Shown here one piece after another: positions 41,420 to 51,684 of a DNA stretch of 64,000 nt. This DNA is from Rhynchopus euleeides. Taxonomy: Eukaryota > Euglenozoa > Diplonemea > Diplonemida > Diplonemidae. Position 1 is the stretch's first letter. Each line of letters opens with the position of its first letter. The notes beneath the pieces were generated by a model. That model had not been told where the DNA came from. It ran no database searches and was given only the letters and a program-made list of their open reading frames with translations. The stretch covers positions 1,426,001 through 1,490,000 of the forward strand of contig OY723264.1 in the NCBI GenBank assembly GCA_963210315.1. The letters run 5' to 3'. A program made the translations under genes and the position numbers.

Positions 41420-43637
41420 GGGGGCCTACCCTACCCTACCCTACAGCACGTCGGGGGTACCCACAACCCGACCCAACCCTACCCTAGGGTGAGGGTTGGG
41501 TACCCATAACCCGACCCAACACGACCCTACCCAACCCAGGGGTCAGGGCCAGGGTTGATCCTAGACCCAACCCAACCCAAGGGTTAGGGTCAGGGTTGAC
41601 CCCAGACCCTACCCAACCCTAGGGTAAGGGTCAGGGTTGACCCTAGACCCTACCCAACCCTAGGGTTAGGGTTAGGGTTAACCCTTGACCCAACCCTAGG
41701 GATAGGGTTAGGGTTGACCCTAGACCCTACCCTAACCCTAGGGTTAGGGTCAGGGTTAACCCTAGACCCTACCCTAACCCTAGGGTTAGGGTTAGGGTTA
41801 ACCCTAGACCCTACCCAACCCTCGGGTTAGGGTCAGGGTTGACCCTAGACCCTACCCTAACCCTAGGGTTAGGGTTAACCCTTGACCCAACCCTAGGGTT
41901 AGGGTTAGGGTTGACCCTAGACCCTACCCAACCCTAGGGTTAGGGTCAGGGTTAACCCTTGACCCAACCCTCGGGTTAGGGTCAGGGTTGACCCTAGACC
42001 CTACCCAACCCTAGGGTTAGGGTCAGGGTTAACCCTTGACCCAACCCTAGGGTTAGGGTTAGGGTTAACCCTAGACCCTACCCAACCCTCGGGTTAGGGT
42101 CAGGGTTGACCCTAGACCCTACCCTAACCCTAGGGTTAGGGTTAGGGTAAACCCTTGACCCAACCCTAGGGTTAGGGTCACGGTTGACCCCAGACCCTAC
42201 CCAACCCTAGGGTTAGGGTTAGGGTTAACCCTAGACCCTACCCTAACCCTAGGGTTAGGGTTAGGGTTAACCCTTGACCCAACCCTAGGGTTAGGGTTAG
42301 GGTTGACCCTAGACCCTACCCTAACCCTAGGGTTAGGGTCAGGGTTAACCCTAGACCCTACCCTAACCCTAGGGTTAGGGTTAGGGTTAACCCTTGACCC
42401 AACCCTAGGGTTAGGGTTAGGGTTAACCCTAGACCCTACCGAACCCTCGGGTTAGGGTCAGGGTTGACCCTAGACCCTACCCAACCCTAGGGTTAGGGTC
42501 AGGGTTAACCCTAGACCCTACCCTAACCCTAGGGTTAGGGTTAGGGTTAACCCTTGACCCAACCCTAGGGTTAGGGTCAGGGTTGACCCTAGACCCTACC
42601 CAACCCTAGGGTTAGGGTTAGGGTTAACCCTTGACCCAACCCTAGGGTTAGGGTCAGGGTTAACCCTAGACCCTACCCTAACCCTAGGGTTAGGGTTAGG
42701 GTTAACCCTTGACCCAACCCTAGGGTTAGGGTTAGGGTTAACCCTAGACCCTACCCAACCCTCGGGTTAGGGTCAGGGTTGACCCTAGACCCTACCCAAC
42801 CCTCGGGTTAGGGTTAGGGTTAACCCTGGACCCTACCCAACCCTAGGGTTAGGGTCAGGGTTGACCCTAGACCCTACCCTAACCCTAGGGTTAGGGTCAG
42901 GGTTAACCCTAGACCCTACCCAACCCTAGGGTTAGGGTTAACCCTTGACCCAACCCTAGGGTTAGGGTCAGGGTTGACCCTAGACCCTACCCTAGGGTTA
43001 GGGTAGGGTATAGGGTTAACCCCAACCCTGATCCGAGGGTTGGGTCGGGTCTAGGGTTCACCCTGACCCAAACCCGAACCCTAGGGTAGGGTTGGGTCTA
43101 GGGTGAACCCTAACCCTAGGGTCGGGCAGGGTCTTGGGTTAACCCCCAACCCTAACCCTCGGGTTGGGTTGTGTATAGGGTTAACCCTAACCCTAACCCT
43201 AGGGTAGGGTTGGGTCTTGGGTTAACCCTAACCCTAGGGTTGGGTTGGGTATAGGGTTAACCCTAACCCTAGGGTGAGGGTAGGGTATAGGGTTAACCCC
43301 AACCCTAACCCTAGGGTTGGGTAGGGTATAGGGTTAACCCTAACCCTAGGGTAGGGTTGGGTCTTGGGTTAACCCTAACCCTAACCCTAGGGTAGGGTTG
43401 GGTATAGGGTTAACCCTAACCCTAGGGTTGGGTTGGGTCTAGGGTTAACCCTGACCCTAACCCTAGGGTTGGGTAGGGTATAGGGTTAACCCCAGCCCTA
43501 ACCCTAGGGTTGGGTTGGGTCTAGGGTTAACCCTGACCCTAACCCTAGGGTTGGGTTGGGTCTAGGGTTAACCCTGACCCTAACCCTAGGGTTGGGTAGG
43601 GTGTAGGGTTAACCCTAACCCTAGGGTTGGGTTGGGT
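41420..43637. repeat. telomere-like strand-alternating satellite, left block
   Basis: Units follow the pattern ACCCTAGACCCTACCCAACC then CTAGGGTTAGGGT(T/C)AGGG, so polarity flips within every unit. From about 43000 the unit changes to GGGTTGGGTAGGGTATAGGG with AACCCTAACCCTAG. A true telomere would keep one polarity throughout. Confidence 0.9.
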
Positions 43638-43639
43638 TA

Positions 43640-44917
43640 CTGGGGGGGGTCAAATAATTGTAACCCCTACGATTATTTAGCGACGCGGTCTGTATAAATC
43701 GGGTGTCCCAAAATTTACAATTTTTCAACGGTGGTGATTAATCGTAGGGGTTACGATTATTCACTTTTGGCAAAAATTTACCCGTTTTGCTGTTCAGAAT
43801 GTCAATTGGTGGGGTGGGGGTGGGTGTGAGGGGTCGCATTCTCGGCCTGTCTCACCGGCATTCCGTGCACAGAGCAACATCACCGGTGGAAACTGGCCAT
43901 AGCACCCCGGTGGGCCACCAGGAGGGGAGGGACCCGGTGTGAGGCGCTTGAGTCATCCAGATGGGCACACGGTGGGGTCCGACATCCGATGTCGGACCCT
44001 GTGGGTTCATGCATGCTGCTAAATGTGAGATTTTTGGGCCAAATTTCGGAATCCCAATACATTTTTTTGGGGGGCGAGTTTGTTAGGAAAATGGGGGTGG
44101 CACAGCGTCGTTCTTCCACACAAGAGGGTCGTTTTTGACATCAACGGTTCAAACTCTCTTCACGGTGACTCTACTCAAATTTTTTTGAGTTATTGGGGGC
44201 CATTTACTGTGCGTCGAAGTGTGAACGATTGGCCACCTTTTTGGTGCCGTGGCTGGTGGGTGGCCATGGGCACACGCTACAAGGGGGGTCTGGGGGGCAG
44301 AGCCCCCCGGCCGCCGGAGGCCACGGTAGTGAACATCTGTTCATTGTGGGCGTAGATTCTGTGTGAGTTGGCTGCGTCCTCCTGAGGCCTGAGGCTACTG
44401 GAGTGGTTGGATTCCCTGACTTGATGGGTATCGAAGGGCTCCAGGGGGTCTGGGGGGCGGAGCCCCCCAGCCGCCGGAGGCCACGGTAGTGGACATCTGT
44501 TCCTTGTGGGGTACAGTTTCTGGACTGTGTCCATCTTCCTGAGGTTGCGTATGGGCCATCCCAGGATTTTGGTGCCCCCCCCAGGCTCACCTCACTGGCA
44601 GGGTACCTGGGGGCGGGGGGCCTCAAACCATGCTCTCTTCCCATTAAACTCGGGGCATGTGTGCTCCGACATGTGGGGTGACTCAATCACCGGTCTATGA
44701 CGACCGATTCTCCACTTTTTACAGCCTGAGTGGGTTCCCTGCTGTTCCTGTTGCTTGATCCTCTGGGGAAAAGTCAGAAATTTGGCCAAAAGTGAATAAT
44801 CGTAACCCCTACGATTATTCAAAACAAATTTACGTATAAATGGCCCAGAAAATGTTGTACAATTAATCGCCCCCTTACGATTATTCGACTACTTACGATT
44901 AATTGCCCCCCCCCAGT
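43640..44917. mobile_element. TA-flanked inverted-repeat element inserted in the satellite
   Basis: CTGGGGGGGG at the left and CCCCCCCCCAG at the right are inverted, with TA on each side (43638-43639 and 44918-44919). Subterminal words ATAATCGTAACCCCTACGAT and CGATTAATTG recur in both arms. Two copies of the GC-rich palindromic repeat lie inside (44283-44340 and 44444-44500). It has no coding region. Confidence 0.8.
44283..44500 (-). repeat. tandem pair of the 60-bp GC-rich palindromic repeat
   Basis: Cores at 44283-44340 and 44444-44500 have the same orientation as those at 11364-11582. The spacer again contains TGTGAGTTGGCTGCGTCCTC. Confidence 0.85.
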
Positions 44918-44919
44918 AA

Positions 44920-46010
44920 CCCTGACCCTAGGGTTGGGTTGGGTATAGGGTTAACCCTAACCCTAACCCTAGGGTTGGGTTGGGTCTAGGGTTAACCCTG
45001 ACCCTAACCCTAGGGTTGGGTAGGGTATAGGGTTAACCCCAACCCTAACCCTAGGGTTGGGTTGGGTCTAGGGTTAACCCGAACCCTAACCCTAGGGTTG
45101 GGTTGGGTCTAGGGTTAACCCTAACCCTAACCCTAGGGTAGGGTTGGGTGTAGGGTTGGGTTGGGTATAGGGTTAACCCTGACCCTAACCCTAGGGTTGG
45201 GTAGGGTGTAGGGTTAACCCTAACCCTAGGGTAGGGTTGGGTCTAGGGTTAACCCTGACCCTAACCCTAGGGTAGGGTTGGGTGTAGGGTTGGGTTGGGT
45301 ATAGGGTTAACCCTGACCCTAACCCTAGGGTAGGGTCTAGGGTTAACCCTAACCCTAGGGTTGGGTAGGGTGTAGGGTTAACCCTAACCCTAGGGTAGGG
45401 TTGGGTCTAGGGTTAACCCTGACCCTAACCCTAGGGTAGGGTCTAGGGTTAACCCCAACCCTAACCCTAGGGTTGGGTAGGGTGTAGGGTTAACCCTCAC
45501 CCTAACCCTAGGGTTGGGTAGGGTATAGGGTTAACCCTGACCCTAACCCTAGGGTAGGGTCTAGGGTTAACCCCAACCCCAACCCTAGGGTTGGGTAGGG
45601 TGTAGGGTTAACCCTCACCCTAACCCTAGGGTTGGGTAGGGTATAGGGTTAACCCTGACCCTAACCCTAGGGTAGGGTCTAGGGTTAACCCCAACCCCAA
45701 CCCTAGGGTTGGGTAGGGTGTAGGGTTAACCCTCACCCTAACCCTAGGGTTGGGTAGGGTATAGGGTTAACCCTAACCCCAGGGTAGGGTCTAGGGTTAA
45801 CCCTAACCCTAGGGTGAGGGTAGGGTCTGGAGTTAACCCCAACCCCAACCCTAGGGTTGGGTAGGGTCTAGGGTCACCCGTAACCCTCGAAATCGGGCCC
45901 AAATCGCCAAAATGGGCACCCCTCGAAAAAAAAATTCGAAAAGGTCCCCCTACCCACACCTGGAAATTACCAAAAAATATGGGACCCCGGCGGCCCCAAC
46001 CCTAGGGTAG
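44920..46010. repeat. telomere-like strand-alternating satellite, right block
   Basis: Units are mostly GGGTTGGGTAGGGT(A/G)TAGGG followed by TTAACCCTAACCCTAG. It loses regularity near 45880 and ends in GGGTAGGGTAGGGTAG beside a C run. Confidence 0.9.
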
Positions 46011-47621
46011 GGTAGGGTAGCCCCCCCCCCCCCCCCCCCGGCACGGAGAAACTTAACGTTCGACCCGAATTAGCCAGAGGCCTGGGGGGGGGGGGTTTTT
46101 CCCTGAGCCCGGATTTTCATCGAACGGGATCACCGCTGCTCCAACCCGATGCTGCAGCTAAGGTTGGGGCGTGCGTAAAACCTACCTGTGTGATGTGTCA
46201 TCCCCAGGTCCTCAGAGCTGCGCTTCTTCACCGGGCTCATCTGCAGGAGTGCAGATACCCCGAGCTGCCTGAAGAGACGCCATCTGCAGGGTTCAAAGGA
46301 TCCACGTGACCACAGAGGGAGGAGGCCTGTACACCAGGGAAGCGTTCTGTGTCCTGGAGAGCAGGGTCTTTTCAAAGAGCAAATCAAGGTTGCGTATCGT
46401 CAGTCGAGCTGGCGTGAAGTAGCCTCATGGCGTCATCATTCGTGTTGCCACCGTCTCCCCCTCACAATACTGTCTGTCTCTGTGTTGTTCATGTCATCCG
46501 GTTCTGACCTCACACACAGAGGGGTGTGTGCAGTGGATTAAGTCTCCCAATCATTGGTGGGGGGGGGGGGGCGGGGGGTGAAAGCACCAGTGGGGTGAAC
46601 AATAAATGAAGCGGGTGGGTCACCAGAGTCCGCCCGGTGTGCGACCCGACACCGAACAAACCAAATGCGAATGTGCGTGTGCCCCGCGCAGCAGTTATGG
46701 TGTTCTGAGTTTAGCGTGTGAACCGCTCTGAGGGGCGTGCGAAGTGTCTTTCTTTGGGTTCCCTGTATGCGATCCTCTCTTTAGCACATTGCCACGTGTG
46801 GGAGGGTGTGTGGTTCAGGGTTTCGGTAGGACTCGTTGTGCCCGACATTCATGATGTGAAGACTCTTGGCCTGCGCGTCGTGGCAGCGTGGAAGCGTGAC
46901 GCGTCTAGCCTTTCTCATGCGCACACTTGCCTACACTGCATCACAGGGTATATTCGTTAGAGATAATGGTGGCTGAAGACGTTGTCGCCGGCCTGCCTCA
47001 CAGGTCGCAAGAAATTGAAGACTGAGTTTGCCATTCTGGGAGAGTCCAGAACTGTGCAACATTGAGGATCTGGGCCCACTTGCCCCCCCTGGGACAACTG
47101 TTGGATTGCGCGCCAATGCCAAATCTAAACGCATTCCTTTCAAATAAACTTGAATTTGGCATCGACCTGCCGCAGCCCCTCTGCCATCTCCTGCCGTTGC
47201 CCAGAGATGCGGGATGGGCGGGGGGGGAACTCTTCCGGGTTTTCCCTGCCCCGCATTCGTAACCCATTCCCCCCTCTCAATTTTTACCCATTCCGGCTTT
47301 GGTGCACAACAGCCCTATCTTTTCATGCAGTATTGCTGTGCTTGGATTCGGGTTCCTGCTTTCTCCACATACACCTTTTGCCCCGTTGTGCATAGTGATG
47401 GTTGTGTCTGCTCTTCCCAAGACTGATTTTCCCAGATCTCAAAGATCCTCACTTCGTATCTAAAGTGGTCCGCAGGAGACGTAGTCCGGAAGTTTTGCAA
47501 CGAAGACACATGGAATATACCAAAAGCGCTGAAAATGACGCGGTGGTGATCGTAAACGTGGGATAATGACACAGCCAGCCTGTGGGTATTGAATGTGTGT
47601 GGTGTTTAAAGTACCCAACTG

Positions 47622-47800
47622 GGCTGATCCGGCCTTGGGGATTTTACAGAAAATCGCAAAAAAGCGGCACCGGGCCACCAAAAATGCACAAAAAATCGCA
47701 AAAAAATCGCAGCGATTTTTTGCGATTTTTTGCGATTTTTTGCGACTTTTTGCGATTTTTTGCGAATCGGATTGAGATCGTGAATTTTTTTTTGTGAGGC
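47622..47800. repeat. palindromic GCGATTTTTTGCG repeat block, left-end copy
   Basis: It begins GGGCTGATCCGGCCTTGGGG, the inverse of the block end at 54558-54577. The core AAATCGCAGCGATTTTTTGC continues with repeats of GATTTTTTGCG and ends CGAATCGGATTGAGAT, the same as at 54530. It appears to be one end of an inverted-repeat element family. Confidence 0.65.
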
Positions 47801-48189
47801 GTTTTTTTTTGTTAGGCGGTAGCAGGGTGTTCGCTATCTCCCACCTTCCTCGCAGACTGTGGGAGAGCGGGGTAAAATTGCCTCCTCAATTTTTTCGCGC
47901 GCGCGAAATCATGCAATATCTGCCCCTCGAACAAATTGCCTCAAGGGTCCAGACCAGGGTACTGTATATGTTTGGCGCAATGGGCCCATTTCGCTGTTCG
48001 CGGCTGCAAAATGGAGGTTTTACTGAGTACTTCGGGAGTTGGCCTTTGGCAAAACTGATGTGAACATGTGTATGAGCCTGACTTGAACCCAAAACAGGAT
48101 CACGGACCGTCGACGATACCCGTTCTCGAGAAGGAAGGGCACGGTCACATGCGCTCGTCAGTTCCTGTTGGACAGACTTCACAGGTCAC

Positions 48190-48247
48190 AGGGGGGTCTG
48201 GGGGGCGGAGCCCCCCAGCCGCCGGAGGCCACGGTAGTGAACATTTG
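48190..48247 (-). repeat. GC-rich palindromic repeat, single copy
   Basis: A core copy reading GGGGGGTCTGGGGGGCGGAG to GGCCACGGTAGTGAACA. Confidence 0.85.
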
Positions 48248-48439
48248 TCAGACTCGTCCCCGAGTCTGCTTCATAGTCGAACACCACATGCAGACAATGT
48301 GCACCTTGAGCCAGCATGCTCAAGAGGTGCATCGGCCTGGCGCCTGTGGCAGGCCACTATGCTCTTGGCTTCGGCCTCCTCTGGCCTTGACCATGCTGAT
48401 GCCGACAATAGCTCCGACGGTACCCAGCACGTTCAGATC

Positions 48440-50160
48440 TCGCTTCTTTGGGTTACTTCCGAGGGTAGGCACTTCCACACAGGCGACGCCGCAGCTGCCT
48501 TGCGCTCCAAGAGCACAACCAGCTGTTTTTTCGTGACTCCACAGGTGACCTTTGCATCGCCAGCCGCTGTTTTTCTCCGTGACTTCACAGTCGGGCCCTG
48601 TGCTCCAGGAAAAACCGCGCACACCACTAGCCGTTCCTTGTGCCTCTTTAGTAAGCCCTGAGCCCTAGGAGCCCATCACAGGAAAGAAGACCTCTGCATC
48701 GCGAGCCGTTTCTTCCTGCGACTCCACAGCGGGCCTGGAGCTCAGGACCCGCTGTGGCGTCGCAGGCGCAACAGCGAGTGATGCAGAGGTCTGCAGCTAA
48801 TGCGACCAGCTCCGGGTGCTCAGGGCTCACTGTGGAGTCGGGGGGCGACCAGCTCATGATCTTCTCGTGTGGTCAGCTTCGGGCGCTGTGGAATCGCCGG
48901 CAAAACAGCTGATGGTCTTCTCATGTTCCGGGAGCTCAGGGCTCACTGTCGAGTAGGATTATTTTGTGCCAGATGCAGGTCATCAGCACCATCTGCTTCA
49001 CCCCCTTCAGCGCCATCTCCTCGGGGGGCCGACACTGCAGGGAGGCAGGTCCACGATACCTGGTCCCACAGGTCGGTGCGGAGGGCCACCGCACCCAGGT
49101 GGCCCACACCCTCCGCCGCACCGCGACGTCCACGGTGTGCCCGAAGTAGTTGACGCGCTTGTGAGAGCGTTTTCCTGAGGCCCGGTCCGCTGTTCACCCC
49201 GCACGGTGGGCCCGCCCCCGACCCGTCGCGCCGCCCGCAGATAGGACCTGGAGCAGCCCTGCAGGCCAGGGGCGGCGAGGAGTGGCTCGTACCCGCAGTG
49301 CGAAGTTAACCCTGCTGAGGTGCAAGTGTAGGTCACCAAGAAGGAGTCGCCGGTGGTTTTCACTCATACCCGCCCCCTCCCGAGGGACTCGTGGGTTTTT
49401 CCGTTGTGGACGCGGCCGGCGCGTTTCGTGGCATCAGCTGCCGGTCCGAATCGGAGGGGGTCCTGGGGGGTCGAGTCACGAAACGGACAGCTGATGATCT
49501 TCTCATGCTCCGGGAGCTCAGGGCTCACTGTGGAGTCGCAGGCGAACAGCTCGTGATCTTCTCATGCTCCGGGTGCTCAGGGCTCACTGTCGAGTCGCGT
49601 AATGAGCAGCAAATGGTGCAGACGCCTTAATCTGATGCACATCAGCTCCTGGAGCTCAGGGAGCACCCGCGCGCAAACATTCGCTCGGTGACTCCACAGT
49701 GATCCATGAACACCAGAAGCTGCTCGTAGGAGAAGAAGTCCTCGGCACTAGCTGTCCGTTCTGCGACCATCTCCCTTTCCTGAGCTCCAGGAGTCGCACG
49801 ATAAGACCTCCACGGGCCGCTTTTCTCCGACGCCACAGCCGAGCCCGAGATCCAGGAGCATCCGCGCATCTGGCCGTTCTTTGCGACTCAACAGCTGAGC
49901 CGTGAGTAACCATCCCACACACAACTAGTCGTTAGGTCATCTGGAGCTCATCGCATGAGAGGAACCCCCGTTCTACCGGCCATCTTCTGCGATTCCGCAG
50001 CTGACCCGTGTGCCCCGAGGGCAAGCCCCATGAGCAGAAGACCTCATACGCAACTGGGCGTTCTTTCCGTACAACTCTACAGCTGACCCGTGAGCTCCGG
50101 GAGGGACCTTCCGCACAGTAGCCGCTTCCTGCGATTCCGCAGCCGAACCTGTACTGTAAG
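48440..50160. repeat. degenerate 60-80-bp minisatellite in both orientations
   Basis: Units such as CTCCGGGAGCTCAGGGCTCA followed by CTGTGGAGTCGC recur at about 48800, 48930, 49510 and 49570. The reverse form (CTGCGACTCCACAG, GAGCTC) recurs at about 48720 and from 49690 to 50140. GATCTTCTCATG and CAGCTGAT are also repeated. The middle (about 48960-49480) is less repetitive and has a minus-strand frame with VRRRVWATWVRWPSAPTCG, possibly a retroelement scrap. Confidence 0.65.
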
Positions 50161-50407
50161 CCTCCTTCGCCTACTACCATTCTCCCAGCCCCAGGAAGGG
50201 TAAAGATGAGCCTGTGGGGTTGGTCAGGGACTGGGTTTCGTCTTGGGAAGGGTCCCGTTGGGAAGAGTATCCGATTTGCTTGACCGCACGACCGTTGGGT
50301 GAAGGAGAAGTCGTACGGTACACTTCCTGTTCCTGGACGGATCGGGGTTGGAGTCGCGAGATGGCCGCCCGTCGTACGGCTCAAATTTCAGCGGCCGGAT
50401 AGGATTT

Positions 50408-51025
50408 TCAGCCATTCTGGTGAGGCCATCCCAAAGTCGCATCCCACCGGACGATATACCCACGTTCTGAATCCCGACCCAGGGGTATCCAAGCTTCGGT
50501 AAGGCTTGGGTGGGATTGAAGACCACTGCAAGCCTGAAGCTGAATGGCTGAAGTACCTCGCTGTGCCCAGATCCCCTCCTGCAGCCAGGTAGTGGGCTTG
50601 TCGCGGTGCAGCAACAGGTCGTTGGTGGCGGTGAGGGGGTGCCGGCTTGGGCCGTGGCGAAAGAGATGCTCTCTCGGTGGGGTGTGGCCCGGTGCTGCAG
50701 GCAGGGTACGCGTACTGGTCTGTGTCCGGGCTGCTGTGGTCATCGACAAGGCTGTGTGGTGTCCGAAGCAGGTGGATGGTGGTTTTCCTCCCAGCTGGAC
50801 CATCTGTGGATAAGGCCTTCGCGTCTCTCCGATCCTGGGCTCAGGTGTCTCCAGATGATCATCACCCCTTGCCTTGCTGTAGGTCGGTGAGGATGGTGCC
50901 CGAGCTCCGCCTTGTAGATGGCGCAGCGGAGTCGTGCAGGTCAGGCAGGCTCCTTGAGGCCTCCGAAGTGATGTGCGCGCGCCACCTCGTGGTTCCTTGT
51001 AGAGTCGCAGACAGTCCGCGCGCAC
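50408..51025 (-). pseudogene. decayed non-LTR retrotransposon coding fragment
   Basis: The minus-strand frame contains REHLFRHGPSRHPLTATN followed by DLLLHRDKPTTWLQEG. This parallels HLFFGCPATASARHHLTATN and NLLLHNCKEALRYLAEAG at 19429-19650, and the DNA is alignable too. Upstream frame text (DCLRLYKEPRGGA, THHLETPE-like) is not recognised. No reverse transcriptase catalytic motif is visible. Confidence 0.5.
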
Positions 51026-51684
51026 GGTGGGAGCGTTCGTATCGTCCGTTCCGTGCCAGGTCCTGTAGAATACCTTTGGTTGACTCTCTCGGGTTCAAAC
51101 ACCATTCAAGGTCCTTCGCTACGTCACCACTGGTCGTCAGTCAGAGGGGAAGAACGGCGTCCCTGACATTTTTCACTGCTCACAGGAGCGAAGGCCAAGC
51201 CCAACATAAGTGGTAGCCTTGAAGAGAAGGCTCCTGATATCTCCAAGCATTGCACCGAAGACACACCTGCCCACCTCCCGTCAGTCGAACAGTCTTTCTT
51301 GTTCATGTTCTGGGCAGGGCGCCCCCCCTCGGTCACCCGAAGCCTGCTTCAACTAGGCTGGCCCAACATCTTCCTCAGTGTTCTCAGGGGTGTCCTCAGT
51401 AGCTGAGTCCCTACGGCAAGGCAGCGTACCAGGCTTTGCGAACCCGACGATGCAAACAGGCTGTACTAGTGGTTGCATACCACCGCAAGTATGACCCTGT
51501 CGGAGTCATGTTTTCCATGAAGTGGGGTGGGTGGCGACAGGGTGTAAGCCACGAGGGAAGAGGCATGTGGAACGGCCACTGCCCAGTCCCCAGTATACTT
51601 ACCTATCACCCCCACCCCCACCCGCCGACGGACCCAACAACGCAGAAAGCCGAAAAAATCGCAAAAAGTCACTTCGACGGGCAC

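Larger units (their letters stand above)
41362..46084. mobile_element. inverted-repeat element filled with telomere-like satellite
   Basis: CAGGCCTCTGGGTAATTC at the left and its near-inverse (CAGGCCTCTGGCTAATTC) at the right enclose the array. The arms continue with CTTAACGTT-containing sequence and a G/C run before the repeats. G runs lie directly outside both ends. Inside, degenerate TTAGGG and CCCTAA units alternate about every 55-60 bases, giving many CCCTAACCCTAGGGTTAGGG palindromes. The first half favours TTAGGG/TCAGGG units, the second GGGTTGGGTAGGG. A separate element interrupts the array at 43640-44917. Confidence 0.78.
46085..48439. other. gene-poor region with dispersed repeats
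   Basis: No gene is called. It contains a G run at 46558-46572. A short stretch at about 46620-46665 (CACCAGAGTCCGC) is shared with about 486-520. It also holds the palindromic GCGATTTTTTGCG block (47622-47800) and one GC-rich palindromic repeat (48190-48247). Confidence 0.45.

Noticed and set aside
41420-46010. A chromosome end (telomere)
   Set aside because: Repeat polarity flips throughout, the array lies inside the window with unique DNA on both sides, and it is enclosed by inverted ends.
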